Shown here: positions 6,398 to 11,877 of the stretch, piece after piece
Layout: every line of letters begins with the position of its first letter
Numbering within the stretch: the first letter of the stretch is position 1
From: Candidatus Melainabacteria bacterium
Lineage (GTDB): Bacteria > Cyanobacteriota > Vampirovibrionia > LMEP-6097
Length of the DNA stretch: 11,877 nt
Assembly (NCBI GenBank): GCA_028817775.1
Contig: JAPPOW010000069.1
Location: 1 to 11,877 of the forward strand
Reading direction: 5' to 3'
Notes under the pieces: generated by a model
Database searches by the model: none
What the model saw: the letters and a program-made list of their open reading frames with translations, nothing else
What the model was told of the DNA's origin: nothing
Program-made: the position numbers and the translations under genes

Positions 6398-7387
6398 GTG
6401 TATTTAGACCAGGAACGAACGTTTAAAACGCCCGTTTCTGAGCTGTTAGGACTATTCGGGCTCGCCAAGAGGGATCTTAGTCGTGAAAGAGCGAGCAGTC
6501 TAGTTGAAGAGTTCAGCTCAGATAGCTTGGATTATTACAAGTTATGGGACGATAAAGACTTTTTCTTCGGCAAGGAGCTTGAAGGCTTTTTGGCTTATGC
6601 TAATTTTTCTGAAGCAGCGATGGTGCTTGGTGATCCAGTGGGTAAGCTTGAAGACTTCCCAGCTTTAGTGCATGAGTTTAAACAAGCACAATTGCGTAAG
6701 GGTAACAAACCTTGTTTCTTTCAGCTGAGCAGCCAGCGTTTGGATTTGGTTCAAGAACAAAATTTTACGACTGTCAAAATTGGTAATGAAGCCTTGGTTA
6801 ATCTTGAAGCCTTTGATATTGCTGATGCCAAGCATCGGGAATTGAGAGCTCGTTTGCGTTTGCTTGATTCTTTGAGGTATAAGGTGCGTCATTACAAAAA
6901 AATTAATAACAAAGAATTATTCGCTGAGTTGCGTAAAGTATCTCGTGACTGGCTTAACAGTGGTGAAGAAGAAAAACGATTTGCTCTTGGCGCTTACTCG
7001 CCTGATTATATTCGAGAACGAACAGTAATGACTGTAGAGAACTTTGCTGGTAACGTCGTGGCTTTCATAAGCTTAGTTCCAAGTGGGGTTGATGGTGAGC
7101 TTAACATGGACTTGATGCGTTATTCTCCGGAAGTTTCTGCAGATGTGATGGACTACTTAGTCTTGCATGCGATCTTGTTTTTCAAAGAACTTGATTACAA
7201 GAGGCTCAATCTGGGAATGATTCCAAGTTTACTTTTGGATGGTAGTCGTGACCATGCTTCGATGATACTCAAAGCTTTGATGACTAAAATGAAGTTTCTG
7301 TTTGTGCAACCAAGTTTGATTGAAATCAAAAAACGTTTTGCTGATAATTTGCGTCCTAGATATTTCGCTTATTTAAGTGACAAGTAG
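6398..7387 (+). CDS. Stand-alone DUF2156 protein (MprF/LPG-synthase C-terminal-like)
   Basis: The 329 residues match the soluble C-terminal domain of phosphatidylglycerol lysyltransferases (MprF), a tandem GNAT-like fold that transfers an aminoacyl group from aminoacyl-tRNA to lipid. Family landmarks in order are DSLDYYKLWDDKDFFF (42-57), GDPVG (78-82), CFFQLS (106-111), KIGNEALV (127-134), SRDWL (182-186), FALGAY (195-200), DLMRY (238-242) and NLGMIP (271-276). The membrane flippase half of MprF is absent, so the protein is cytoplasmic or peripheral. Related stand-alone proteins are often of unknown substrate, and lipid aminoacylation here is only a possibility. The start is GTG 6398, the first ordinary start after an in-frame TAA at 6359. 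Its 3' end overlaps the convergent hydrolase gene by 19 bp. Confidence 0.8.
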   Translation: MYLDQERTFKTPVSELLGLFGLAKRDLSRERASSLVEEFSSDSLDYYKLWDDKDFFFGKELEGFLAYANFSEAAMVLGDPVGKLEDFPALVHEFKQAQLRKGNKPCFFQLSSQRLDLVQEQNFTTVKIGNEALVNLEAFDIADAKHRELRARLRLLDSLRYKVRHYKKINNKELFAELRKVSRDWLNSGEEEKRFALGAYSPDYIRERTVMTVENFAGNVVAFISLVPSGVDGELNMDLMRYSPEVSADVMDYLVLHAILFFKELDYKRLNLGMIPSLLLDGSRDHASMILKALMTKMKFLFVQPSLIEIKKRFADNLRPRYFAYLSDK

Positions 7388-7992
7388 TCTTGGCAGTATT
7401 TTTGAACTGAATGATCACTTTCACTCTTGATATCATCGGGACTTTTGGTGACTAGGTCTAGCACCTTGATGATCTTGGAGCCAAAGCTGCGGCACATTAA
7501 ATCGTTCTTGGACCAAAGGTATTCTAGCTCTTCTGTTACAAAATTGCGGCTGTATTTTTTAGCATGACTTCTTACTCGCCAAGCCATTGGGATGAAGATG
7601 ATGCCCATTGGTGAGCCCATAAAGATAGTTTTTTTGACTTTGAGTTCTCTGCCTTCTTTTTGTGGCGCGCAGGTGAGGGCAATCTGGCAACCAAGTGAGT
7701 GGGCAATGATATCCACTTCATAGCCTTGGCCTTGTAGTTCTTGGACTGCCTTGCGTACTAGTCGGCAAGCTGCTTTGCGTCGTTTGATATTGTTGTAGAA
7801 TTGAAATACATCCCCGCACCAATCCCAAAAACCTAAGCTAGCAAAACTATGCTGATCAAAAATTGCTTCAGTATCTGGCTCTCGAATCTGCTCATAGATA
7901 CTAAGATCCAAGCCGCCTTCAATTAGTGCTTCCTTTATATAGGGCTTGGAGTTTACTCCTTGAACTAAAACTGCAGCACGATTAGAACTCAT
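7369..7992 (-). CDS. Alpha/beta-hydrolase-fold protein (lipase/esterase-like)
   Basis: The product has 207 residues when started at ATG 7992, which is preceded by GAGGG at 8-nt spacing. A longer reading from 8016 has no such support. The first strand AAVLVQGVNS, the nucleophile elbow AHSLG (Ser99 at its centre), a candidate acid in WSKNDLM (D164) and a C-terminal DHS (H194) form a complete Ser-Asp-His set in the usual order. The loop IFMGSPMG resembles the strand after the elbow in lipase-like and PGAP1-like hydrolases. No signal peptide or transmembrane segment is evident, so it should act in the cytoplasm. The substrate is unknown. The start overlaps the last 11 nt of the ArsC-family gene, so the two are translationally coupled. 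Confidence 0.72.
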   Translation of the reverse strand: MSSNRAAVLVQGVNSKPYIKEALIEGGLDLSIYEQIREPDTEAIFDQHSFASLGFWDWCGDVFQFYNNIKRRKAACRLVRKAVQELQGQGYEVDIIAHSLGCQIALTCAPQKEGRELKVKKTIFMGSPMGIIFIPMAWRVRSHAKKYSRNFVTEELEYLWSKNDLMCRSFGSKIIKVLDLVTKSPDDIKSESDHSVQKYCQDYLSLK

Positions 7993-8320
7993 CAAACCAG
8001 CCCTCATCTCTAGCAATCACTGCTTGTTTGCCTTTGATAACCACTGGTCTTTGCATAATTTTGGGATACTGAGCAATTGCTTTGATCAGATTAGCGTCAC
8101 TATCCTTGGGATCAACCCCAAATTCTTTAGCTTCCTTAGGGCGCACTAAATCCTTGACTGAGAACTTGGCAATTGCTAATAAGTCTTTGACTTCTTTGGC
8201 GTTGAGTGAATCCTCTAAGTACTCGCGGACTGCAGGCTTCTGGCCTTGTTCCTCAAGCAAAGCAATCGCTTTACGTGACTTGCCGCAACGAGGATTGTGT
8301 AGGACAGTGTAGTTTGCCAT
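7982..8320 (-). CDS. ArsC/YffB-family thioredoxin-fold reductase
   Basis: The 112-residue protein has the ArsC (glutaredoxin-dependent arsenate reductase) fold. HNPRCGKSR (8-16) carries the active-site Cys12 in a CxxS arrangement. R60, R91 (in QRPVVI) and R104 correspond to the three arginines that bind arsenate in plasmid R773 ArsC. No arsR, arsB/acr3 or arsenic-responsive context is present, and the length is nearer to the YffB branch, whose substrate is uncertain. It may therefore be a thiol reductase rather than a true arsenate reductase. Its ATG overlaps the upstream stop codon (TAATG) and its end overlaps the hydrolase start, making it the middle gene of a coupled trio. Confidence 0.82.
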   Translation of the reverse strand: MANYTVLHNPRCGKSRKAIALLEEQGQKPAVREYLEDSLNAKEVKDLLAIAKFSVKDLVRPKEAKEFGVDPKDSDANLIKAIAQYPKIMQRPVVIKGKQAVIARDEGWFDEF

Positions 8321-9060
8321 TAGTTCTTGAATCTATCGTATGAATCCCAGTCACTACTTACAAAGTCGCCTTCAAGGCTAATACTTCTAGCAGAGAATGG
8401 ATCACACCAACCGTATCTGATACCGTCAACAAATCCAGTGATGATACCAGTGAGTACACCTGGAACTGTTCCAAATACAAAACCAACCGTCTTTGAAACG
8501 ATATGGCTTGGGATATTGTCACCAAGACTGTCTTGCATGCGATCTGACATATCGATACCTTTGCTGATTGCACCTCGAACACCGCCGGCTACTGTGCCAA
8601 GAGGAGTACCAACAATCACCCCAAGAGGACTCTTGATTGGGTGAGTGTCGCAAGTATCACCGCTTTTGACCACTGCTTGTTTTTTTGGTTTTGGAGCAGG
8701 TGCTGGTTCTGGAGCTTTGGCAGCTTCTTGTTTGAGACTAGCAATGCGGTTTGATAAGCCTTTGTTCTCGGTACGTAATTTGTTTAATTCAGCAGAGAGC
8801 TTATCATTATTGCTCGCTAAATTTTTCATCTTAGCTGCAAGTGAAGCAATTTTGCCATCTAGATCTTTAGCTCTGACTTCAAGTCTGTATTTATCACTTT
8901 CACACTCATCAAGTTTGACCCTGTAAGCTTCAAGTTCTTGGTTGAGTTCTTCGTCAACTTCAACCAGTTCACCAGTCACCACTCCTGCTCGAGCCATGCT
9001 TGGGAACAAAACTGAAATCATTAATAATAAAGCTAAAACTGATCTTGAAAATTTCTTCAT
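8320..9060 (-). CDS. Exported coiled-coil protein with glycine-zipper segments
   Basis: I do not recognise a named family for this 246-residue protein. A Sec signal peptide (1-25, ending ARA) leads to a charged heptad-rich coiled coil (about 34-113), a proline linker (APEPAPAPKPKK, 116-127) and a C-terminal region. That region has two glycine-rich hydrophobic stretches (about 144-168 and 189-217) spaced like glycine zippers, which in other proteins insert in or associate with membranes. Three cysteines (53, 137, 219) could form disulphides in the periplasm. No lipobox cysteine follows the signal. The overall plan suggests an envelope protein that oligomerises and touches a membrane. No ribosome-binding site is seen; TGC-TATTTT (9076-9068) ends 7 nt before the ATG. 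It overlaps the ArsC-family gene by one base. Confidence 0.7.
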   Translation of the reverse strand: MKKFSRSVLALLLMISVLFPSMARAGVVTGELVEVDEELNQELEAYRVKLDECESDKYRLEVRAKDLDGKIASLAAKMKNLASNNDKLSAELNKLRTENKGLSNRIASLKQEAAKAPEPAPAPKPKKQAVVKSGDTCDTHPIKSPLGVIVGTPLGTVAGGVRGAISKGIDMSDRMQDSLGDNIPSHIVSKTVGFVFGTVPGVLTGIITGFVDGIRYGWCDPFSARSISLEGDFVSSDWDSYDRFKN

Positions 9061-9067
9061 AGGGAAG

Positions 9068-9076
9068 AAAATAGCA
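9068..9076 (-). promoter_or_regulatory. Extended -10-like element of the coiled-coil gene
   Basis: The minus strand reads TGC then TATTTT (9073-9068), ending 7 nt before the ATG at 9060. The bases between are pyrimidine-rich, so no ribosome-binding site is possible there. This points to leaderless initiation inside the 38-nt gap below the oxygenase gene. Confidence 0.4.
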
Positions 9077-9098
9077 TGAGAGTTAGCGCTTACGCAAG

Positions 9099-9806
9099 CT
9101 ACCAGTAAAGGTAATACTTATTGTTGGATAAAATTGCGTGCCCCTGCATGCTTATTCGCTCGTCGCTTTCTTCAGGTTCATCCATTGCTGCAATCTGGTG
9201 ATAGCGGTGCCCTGAGTGCATGACTATATCGCCATTAGTAAATTTGTAGTATTCAGACTTAGTTTCACTAAGTTTAGCTTCTCTCTCTGTTGCATCTAAG
9301 TCAATCAAGTCTTGGTAGAACTGATCCCAAACATAAATACCACCACCCTTGCTTGGTAGTTTGGGATAGAGGGTAAAAGTCACGCAGTCTTCAGGTTTAA
9401 ACTCTAGTCCTTCCCAATTGAGATCGCGGTATTGCAAATCAACATGTCTGGATGCAATTGGGATTTCAAACAGTTCATCGCCAAGGAAAATATGGAAACC
9501 TGGTAGTGCTTGTTTAGAATGATACTCACATTCCTTACCAAGTTTCTTCTCTAGGTAAGTTTTGATTTTATCGTAGAGCCAGCTGAATTCTTCTTTGAGT
9601 ATTGGATTGTATTTCGCTTGCCATTTGTAGTAGCGCTCCAGGTCTTCCTTAGCGTCCATATAGCTAGCTGCACCAAGTGAGAAAAATGGATACTCAAAAT
9701 AGCCACCTCGATTGATCCAGTGTTCTTTGAGCTTGTGCACTGATTCGACGATCTGGTCGTTCTCTGCTTCAGTGAGAAAGTTTTCGATTGAGAATTCTGG
9801 GTGCAC
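9099..9806 (-). CDS. 2-oxoglutarate/Fe(II)-dependent oxygenase-like protein
   Basis: The 235-residue protein shows the spacing of a jelly-roll 2OG-Fe(II) oxygenase. An HVD iron-binding pair lies at 121-123, TFTLYPKLPSKGGGIYVW at 143-160 resembles the strands after HxD, and NGDIVMHSGHRYHQI (191-205) supplies the distal histidine (H203 or H200). R217 in ERIS sits about 14 residues later, where the 2-oxoglutarate-binding arginine is expected. The N-terminal 100 residues are helical and aromatic-rich and not recognised. The substrate is unknown; hydroxylation of a small molecule, lipid or protein is possible. The start is GTG 9806, since TAA precedes it by three codons and the next Met is residue 50. 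It lies upstream of, and probably feeds into, the coiled-coil/ArsC/hydrolase cluster. Confidence 0.68.
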   Translation of the reverse strand: MHPEFSIENFLTEAENDQIVESVHKLKEHWINRGGYFEYPFFSLGAASYMDAKEDLERYYKWQAKYNPILKEEFSWLYDKIKTYLEKKLGKECEYHSKQALPGFHIFLGDELFEIPIASRHVDLQYRDLNWEGLEFKPEDCVTFTLYPKLPSKGGGIYVWDQFYQDLIDLDATEREAKLSETKSEYYKFTNGDIVMHSGHRYHQIAAMDEPEESDERISMQGHAILSNNKYYLYW

Positions 9807-9812
9807 ATCTTT

Positions 9813-9818
9813 ATCTTA
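9813..9818 (-). promoter_or_regulatory. Candidate -10 of the oxygenase gene
   Basis: TAAGAT (9818-9813) ends 6 nt before the GTG start at 9806, with no Shine-Dalgarno sequence, matching the adjacent-promoter pattern of neighbouring genes. Confidence 0.35.
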
Positions 9819-9891
9819 GCCTAGTCTCAGGATAACTCTTAGTTATTTTAATCCTTCGTTCTATTTTAATTCAGCAATGTCTTTAGTTGGT

Positions 9892-10068
9892 TGTGCCGCA
9901 AAGGTTCTGCAAAGTACGCACTCAAAAAAGCTGCGCTCGTACCGCTCTTCGCTGGTGCGTGGGTGGGCAATGGGAACTTTGCGCCTACCCGCTCTTGGCG
10001 GATGGATGAATGTGATCGGTCCGCCAAAACCTTTTTTGAGGTGCGTCTTTGCTTCACCTTTTGCTGGA
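9892..10068. repeat. Branched inverted-repeat element or structured RNA candidate
   Basis: The outer arms 9909-9930 and 10031-10052 are inverted repeats of about 22 nt with few differences; both contain GCAAAG, CGCAC and CTCAAAAAAG in matching order. Pairing continues outward (GCAAAGG on the left, CCTTTTGC on the right). Between the arms lie a GGGTGGGC/GCGCCTACCC hairpin (about 9961-9990) and GGCGGA (9997-10002) with TCCGCC (10020-10025). The result is a cloverleaf-like, multi-branched fold. It appears more GC-rich than its surroundings and has no credible gene. It could be a MITE-like repeat or a non-coding RNA; the orientation is unknown. Confidence 0.5.
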
Positions 10069-10099
10069 CAAGGGTAGGAGAATTTAGTCGAGTCTACTG

Positions 10100-10311
10100 A
10101 GGTCTAAGAAAAGTTTTGGAGAATTCAGACAATTGCTTCCCATATCGGATTCACGTTGCCTTTTCGTTTTGCAAAGCAAAACAACAATAACTTTGTGATA
10201 GCAGCTGCGCCGAATGGGAAGCAATTAGTCTGATATTCGGAGAAATTTTTCTGGTGGGGCACACTAGAGTCTCTGCCAAATTATCAAAATAACCGAGAAT
10301 TACTTAGACCT
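10100..10311. repeat. Nested inverted-repeat (MITE-like) element upstream of lipA
   Basis: The ends are AGGTCTAAG (10100-10108) and CTTAGACCT (10303-10311). Inside, 10126-10148 (CAGACAATTGCTTCCC...) pairs with 10210-10232 (...GGGAAGCAATTAGTCTG) with small differences. AGAAAA/TTTTTCT blocks lie between the two levels. At the apex is a perfect hairpin, GTTTTGC-AAA-GCAAAAC (10167-10183). The right half includes a long unpaired stretch. No coding capacity is evident. Together with the preceding element it fills the whole 525-bp gap between the oxygenase gene and lipA. Confidence 0.55.
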
Positions 10312-10318
10312 ACTAAGT

Positions 10319-10324
10319 TATACT
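10319..10324 (+). promoter_or_regulatory. -10 element of the lipA operon
   Basis: TATACT is a 5/6 match to TATAAT and ends 7 nt before the lipA ATG at 10332. No ribosome-binding site and no clear -35 are seen. Transcription would begin at or beside the ATG. The hexamer lies 8 bp beyond the end of the inverted-repeat element. Confidence 0.5.
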
Positions 10325-10331
10325 TGAAGCG

Positions 10332-11219
10332 ATGCTTAAAGACCAGCAGAACCCATTTAAGTTAACTAAGGAGCAGTTGCCAAAGCTACCGAAGTGGTTG
10401 CGTAACCACAAACCTAAGTATCATTTTGACAATCTAATAAAGAAGATGCCACTCGATGGTATGACTACTGTTTGTCATGAGGCACAGTGTCCTAATCGCG
10501 GTGAGTGTATCAGCCGTGGCATTGTGACGGTGATGATTCTCGGTTCACAGTGCACTCGGGCTTGTACTTTCTGTGCTGTTGAGCGCAAGGAGCCAGATCC
10601 AGTGGATCCTGGTGAGGCACAGAAAATGCTCGATATGGTCAACCATATGGATGCCAAGTACTTGGTAATTACAGCGCCAACCCGTGATGATTTATTTGAT
10701 GGTGGTGCTGCTCACTTCAGGCATGTAGTTGAGCATGTGCGCCAGCATCGACCTGATGTCAAACTTGAACTTTTGATTCCAGACTTTCAAAATCAAAGCT
10801 TTGCTTTCGATGAAATTATTGCAGCTCAGCCAGATATGCTTTGTTTTGATATTCAAACTGTTAAGGATTGCTACCACTATGTGCGTCCTGGTTTTAGCTA
10901 TGACAGGGCACTTGAATTGTTTGATTACTTCCGTGATAATTCAGATTTGAAACTCAAGAGCGGTATCATGCTTGGAGTGGGTGAGACCCGCGAGCAGGTG
11001 CTTGAATTATTCCAAGATCTTTATGATCATGGAGTGCGCTATGTGACTGCAGGTCAGTATTTGCAACCACCAGGCATGCAATTACCAGTGCTAGAGTATG
11101 TTGAGCCAGAGACTTATAAATTCTATGAGCAGGAAGCTCAGAAGATTGGTTTGTGGATTCAAGCCGGACCACTGGTTAGATCTAGCTATATGGCAGATAG
11201 TTTGGCGGAGCAAGGATGA
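10332..11219 (+). CDS. lipA: LipA, lipoyl synthase (radical SAM)
   Basis: LipA inserts two sulphur atoms into the octanoyl group carried on lipoyl domains. The 295-residue product has both cluster motifs: C48-x4-C53-x5-C59 for the auxiliary, sulphur-donating [4Fe-4S] cluster, and C74-x3-C78-x2-C81 for the radical SAM cluster. Also conserved are KSGIMLGVGET (209-219), GQYLQPP (241-247) and the C-terminal RSSYMAD (283-289), whose serine ligates the auxiliary cluster in known LipA. Two segments deviate. The HNxET motif region reads FDIQT (172-176), and the usual VDRDDLxDGG segment reads PTRDDLFDGG. Despite this the catalytic residues are intact, so an active but divergent enzyme is likely. It overlaps the downstream acyltransferase gene by 4 nt (ATGA) and appears leaderless. 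Confidence 0.93.
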   Translation: MLKDQQNPFKLTKEQLPKLPKWLRNHKPKYHFDNLIKKMPLDGMTTVCHEAQCPNRGECISRGIVTVMILGSQCTRACTFCAVERKEPDPVDPGEAQKMLDMVNHMDAKYLVITAPTRDDLFDGGAAHFRHVVEHVRQHRPDVKLELLIPDFQNQSFAFDEIIAAQPDMLCFDIQTVKDCYHYVRPGFSYDRALELFDYFRDNSDLKLKSGIMLGVGETREQVLELFQDLYDHGVRYVTAGQYLQPPGMQLPVLEYVEPETYKFYEQEAQKIGLWIQAGPLVRSSYMADSLAEQG

Positions 11220-11839
11220 CTACTCTAGTTCTTAATCCAATGCAGCGTGACCTTGAGCTATTCGAGGAATTTGATTTAAGTCAAAAAACTGAACCAATAT
11301 TTTTTTTCTATACTTGGGATAGACCTGCTGTTACTGTGGGTAAGGCACAACGCGGGCGCGAGCAGATTATGGCTGAAGCTACTGAGCTTGGTATAGATTG
11401 TTTCACTAGACCCACAGGCGGCAAGGCTGTTTTGCATGGCGGTGATATTTGTTATAGCTTCATCGGCACCCAAGCTGATCCTATTTATGGGGGTAAGCTA
11501 AGAGACTCATTTAAAGCTGTAAATCAGATGGTGATTAAGATGGTGAATGAGGTCTTGGGCTTGTCTTTGTCTGGAGCGAATAAAGCGATAGGTCAGCTAG
11601 GTCTGAGTCCAAATTGTTTTGCTAATGCAGTTTGTAATGAAGGAATTTACGCTGACCATAAAATAGTTGGTGCTGCACAAGCCATGGGCAAGCGGGCATT
11701 TATTCAACAGGGTTCTATTCAGCTGAATCGAATTAAATATAGACTGGAGTCTTTGGCAAAAAACTTAACACTTAGTGATTTAAGTCATGAACAGTATGAT
11801 TTAATTCAGCTTGCCATGGAATTATCTAGTAAGCGTTGA
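11216..11839 (+). CDS. LipM/LplA-type octanoyltransferase or lipoate-protein ligase
   Basis: The 207-residue protein belongs to the biotin/lipoate protein ligase fold (BPL_LplA_LipB). RPTGGKAVLHGGDICYSF (65-82) matches the substrate-binding RxTGGxAVxH motif of the LipM/LplA/LipL branch rather than LipB. NCFANAV (133-139) places Cys134 like the catalytic cysteine of LipM, and DHKIVGAAQ (147-155) supplies the conserved Lys149. The usual QHGS reads QQGS (164-167). The most likely role is to load octanoate from acyl-ACP onto lipoyl domains for LipA to convert, although lipoate salvage is possible. It is shorter than LipM (about 278 residues) and lacks the LplA accessory domain. The ATG overlaps the lipA TGA stop and has GGAG just upstream, so translation is coupled. 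Confidence 0.83.
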   Translation: MTTLVLNPMQRDLELFEEFDLSQKTEPIFFFYTWDRPAVTVGKAQRGREQIMAEATELGIDCFTRPTGGKAVLHGGDICYSFIGTQADPIYGGKLRDSFKAVNQMVIKMVNEVLGLSLSGANKAIGQLGLSPNCFANAVCNEGIYADHKIVGAAQAMGKRAFIQQGSIQLNRIKYRLESLAKNLTLSDLSHEQYDLIQLAMELSSKR

Positions 11840-11877
11840 AGTCTTAGAATTTGAGCTTAAACAGAGTGCTATTATTT

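Noticed and set aside
7982..8320. An arsenic-resistance operon
   Set aside because: Only an ArsC-fold protein is present; there is no ArsR, ArsB/Acr3 or ArsA, and the neighbours are unrelated.
8327..8926. Two plus-strand open frames (105 and 93 codons) opposite the coiled-coil gene
   Set aside because: They are antisense shadows of a gene with a signal peptide and heptad repeats, and show no supporting motifs.
9866..10100. Several overlapping open frames of 63-69 codons on both strands
   Set aside because: They fall entirely inside the inverted-repeat element, lack ribosome-binding sites and encode Arg/Ala/Ser-rich products with no recognisable pattern. Open frames on both strands reflect the GC-rich palindrome.
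11271..11284. TTGAT-TTAA-GTCAA, an Fnr-like box near the start of the LipM/LplA-type gene
   Set aside because: It lies within codons 19-23 of a gene that overlaps lipA, far from any promoter. It encodes a normal FDLSQ stretch and is probably coincidental.

Overview
The window looks like chromosomal DNA from a Gram-negative-type bacterium, probably from a poorly characterised lineage. Two proteins carry Sec signal peptides, and the fatty-acid, purine and lipoate genes are all of bacterial type. No ribosomal RNA or other lineage marker is present, so I do not assign a phylum. Compact clusters with overlapping genes are separated by spacers that hold palindromic repeat elements. I see no phage, IS transposase, CRISPR array or tRNA.

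Layout, left to right. (1) 1-2526: a large secreted metzincin-like protein with HExxH and a Met-turn. (2) 2573-3217: a perfect 28-bp palindrome carrying a Crp/Fnr-type TTGAC-N4-GTCAA core, then a protoglobin gene. (3) 3211-3328: a 118-bp hairpin repeat, followed by a small HicA-like protein. (4) 6185-3622, minus strand: fabI-purE-purK. purK appears to start at a rare ATT codon inside the end of purE. (5) 6219-6315: a MITE-like repeat. (6) 6398-7387: a stand-alone DUF2156 (MprF/LPG-synthase C-terminal-like) protein. (7) 9806-7369, minus strand: a 2OG-Fe(II) oxygenase-like gene, then a tightly overlapping trio of an exported coiled-coil/glycine-zipper protein, an ArsC-family protein and an alpha/beta hydrolase. 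(8) 9807-10331: a 525-bp spacer filled by two inverted-repeat elements. (9) 10332-11839: lipA overlapping a LipM/LplA-type acyltransferase gene, which together form a lipoate synthesis pair.

Two regulatory patterns stand out. First, the transcription-unit heads without a Shine-Dalgarno sequence (the secreted protein, fabI, DUF2156, the coiled-coil protein, the oxygenase and lipA) each have a -10-like hexamer (five TANNNT, one GATACT) ending 6-7 nt before the start codon. This is the signature of leaderless mRNAs. In contrast, protoglobin, the HicA-like gene, purK and the hydrolase have purine-rich ribosome-binding sites. Second, the protoglobin promoter has an Fnr/Dnr/HcpR-like operator centred exactly -41.5 from the start site predicted by its -10 element, which suggests activation by an oxygen- or NO-sensing regulator.

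Most genes are recognisable housekeeping functions (type II fatty acid synthesis, de novo purine synthesis, lipoate synthesis). Several carry changes at conserved positions: Gln for the AAHLPG histidine in PurE, loss of HNxET in LipA, and no canonical third zinc ligand in the secreted protease-like protein. I see no clear new multi-gene defence or biosynthetic system. The best leads are the leaderless-promoter pattern, the palindromic protoglobin operator, the ATT start of purK and the structured repeats upstream of lipA.
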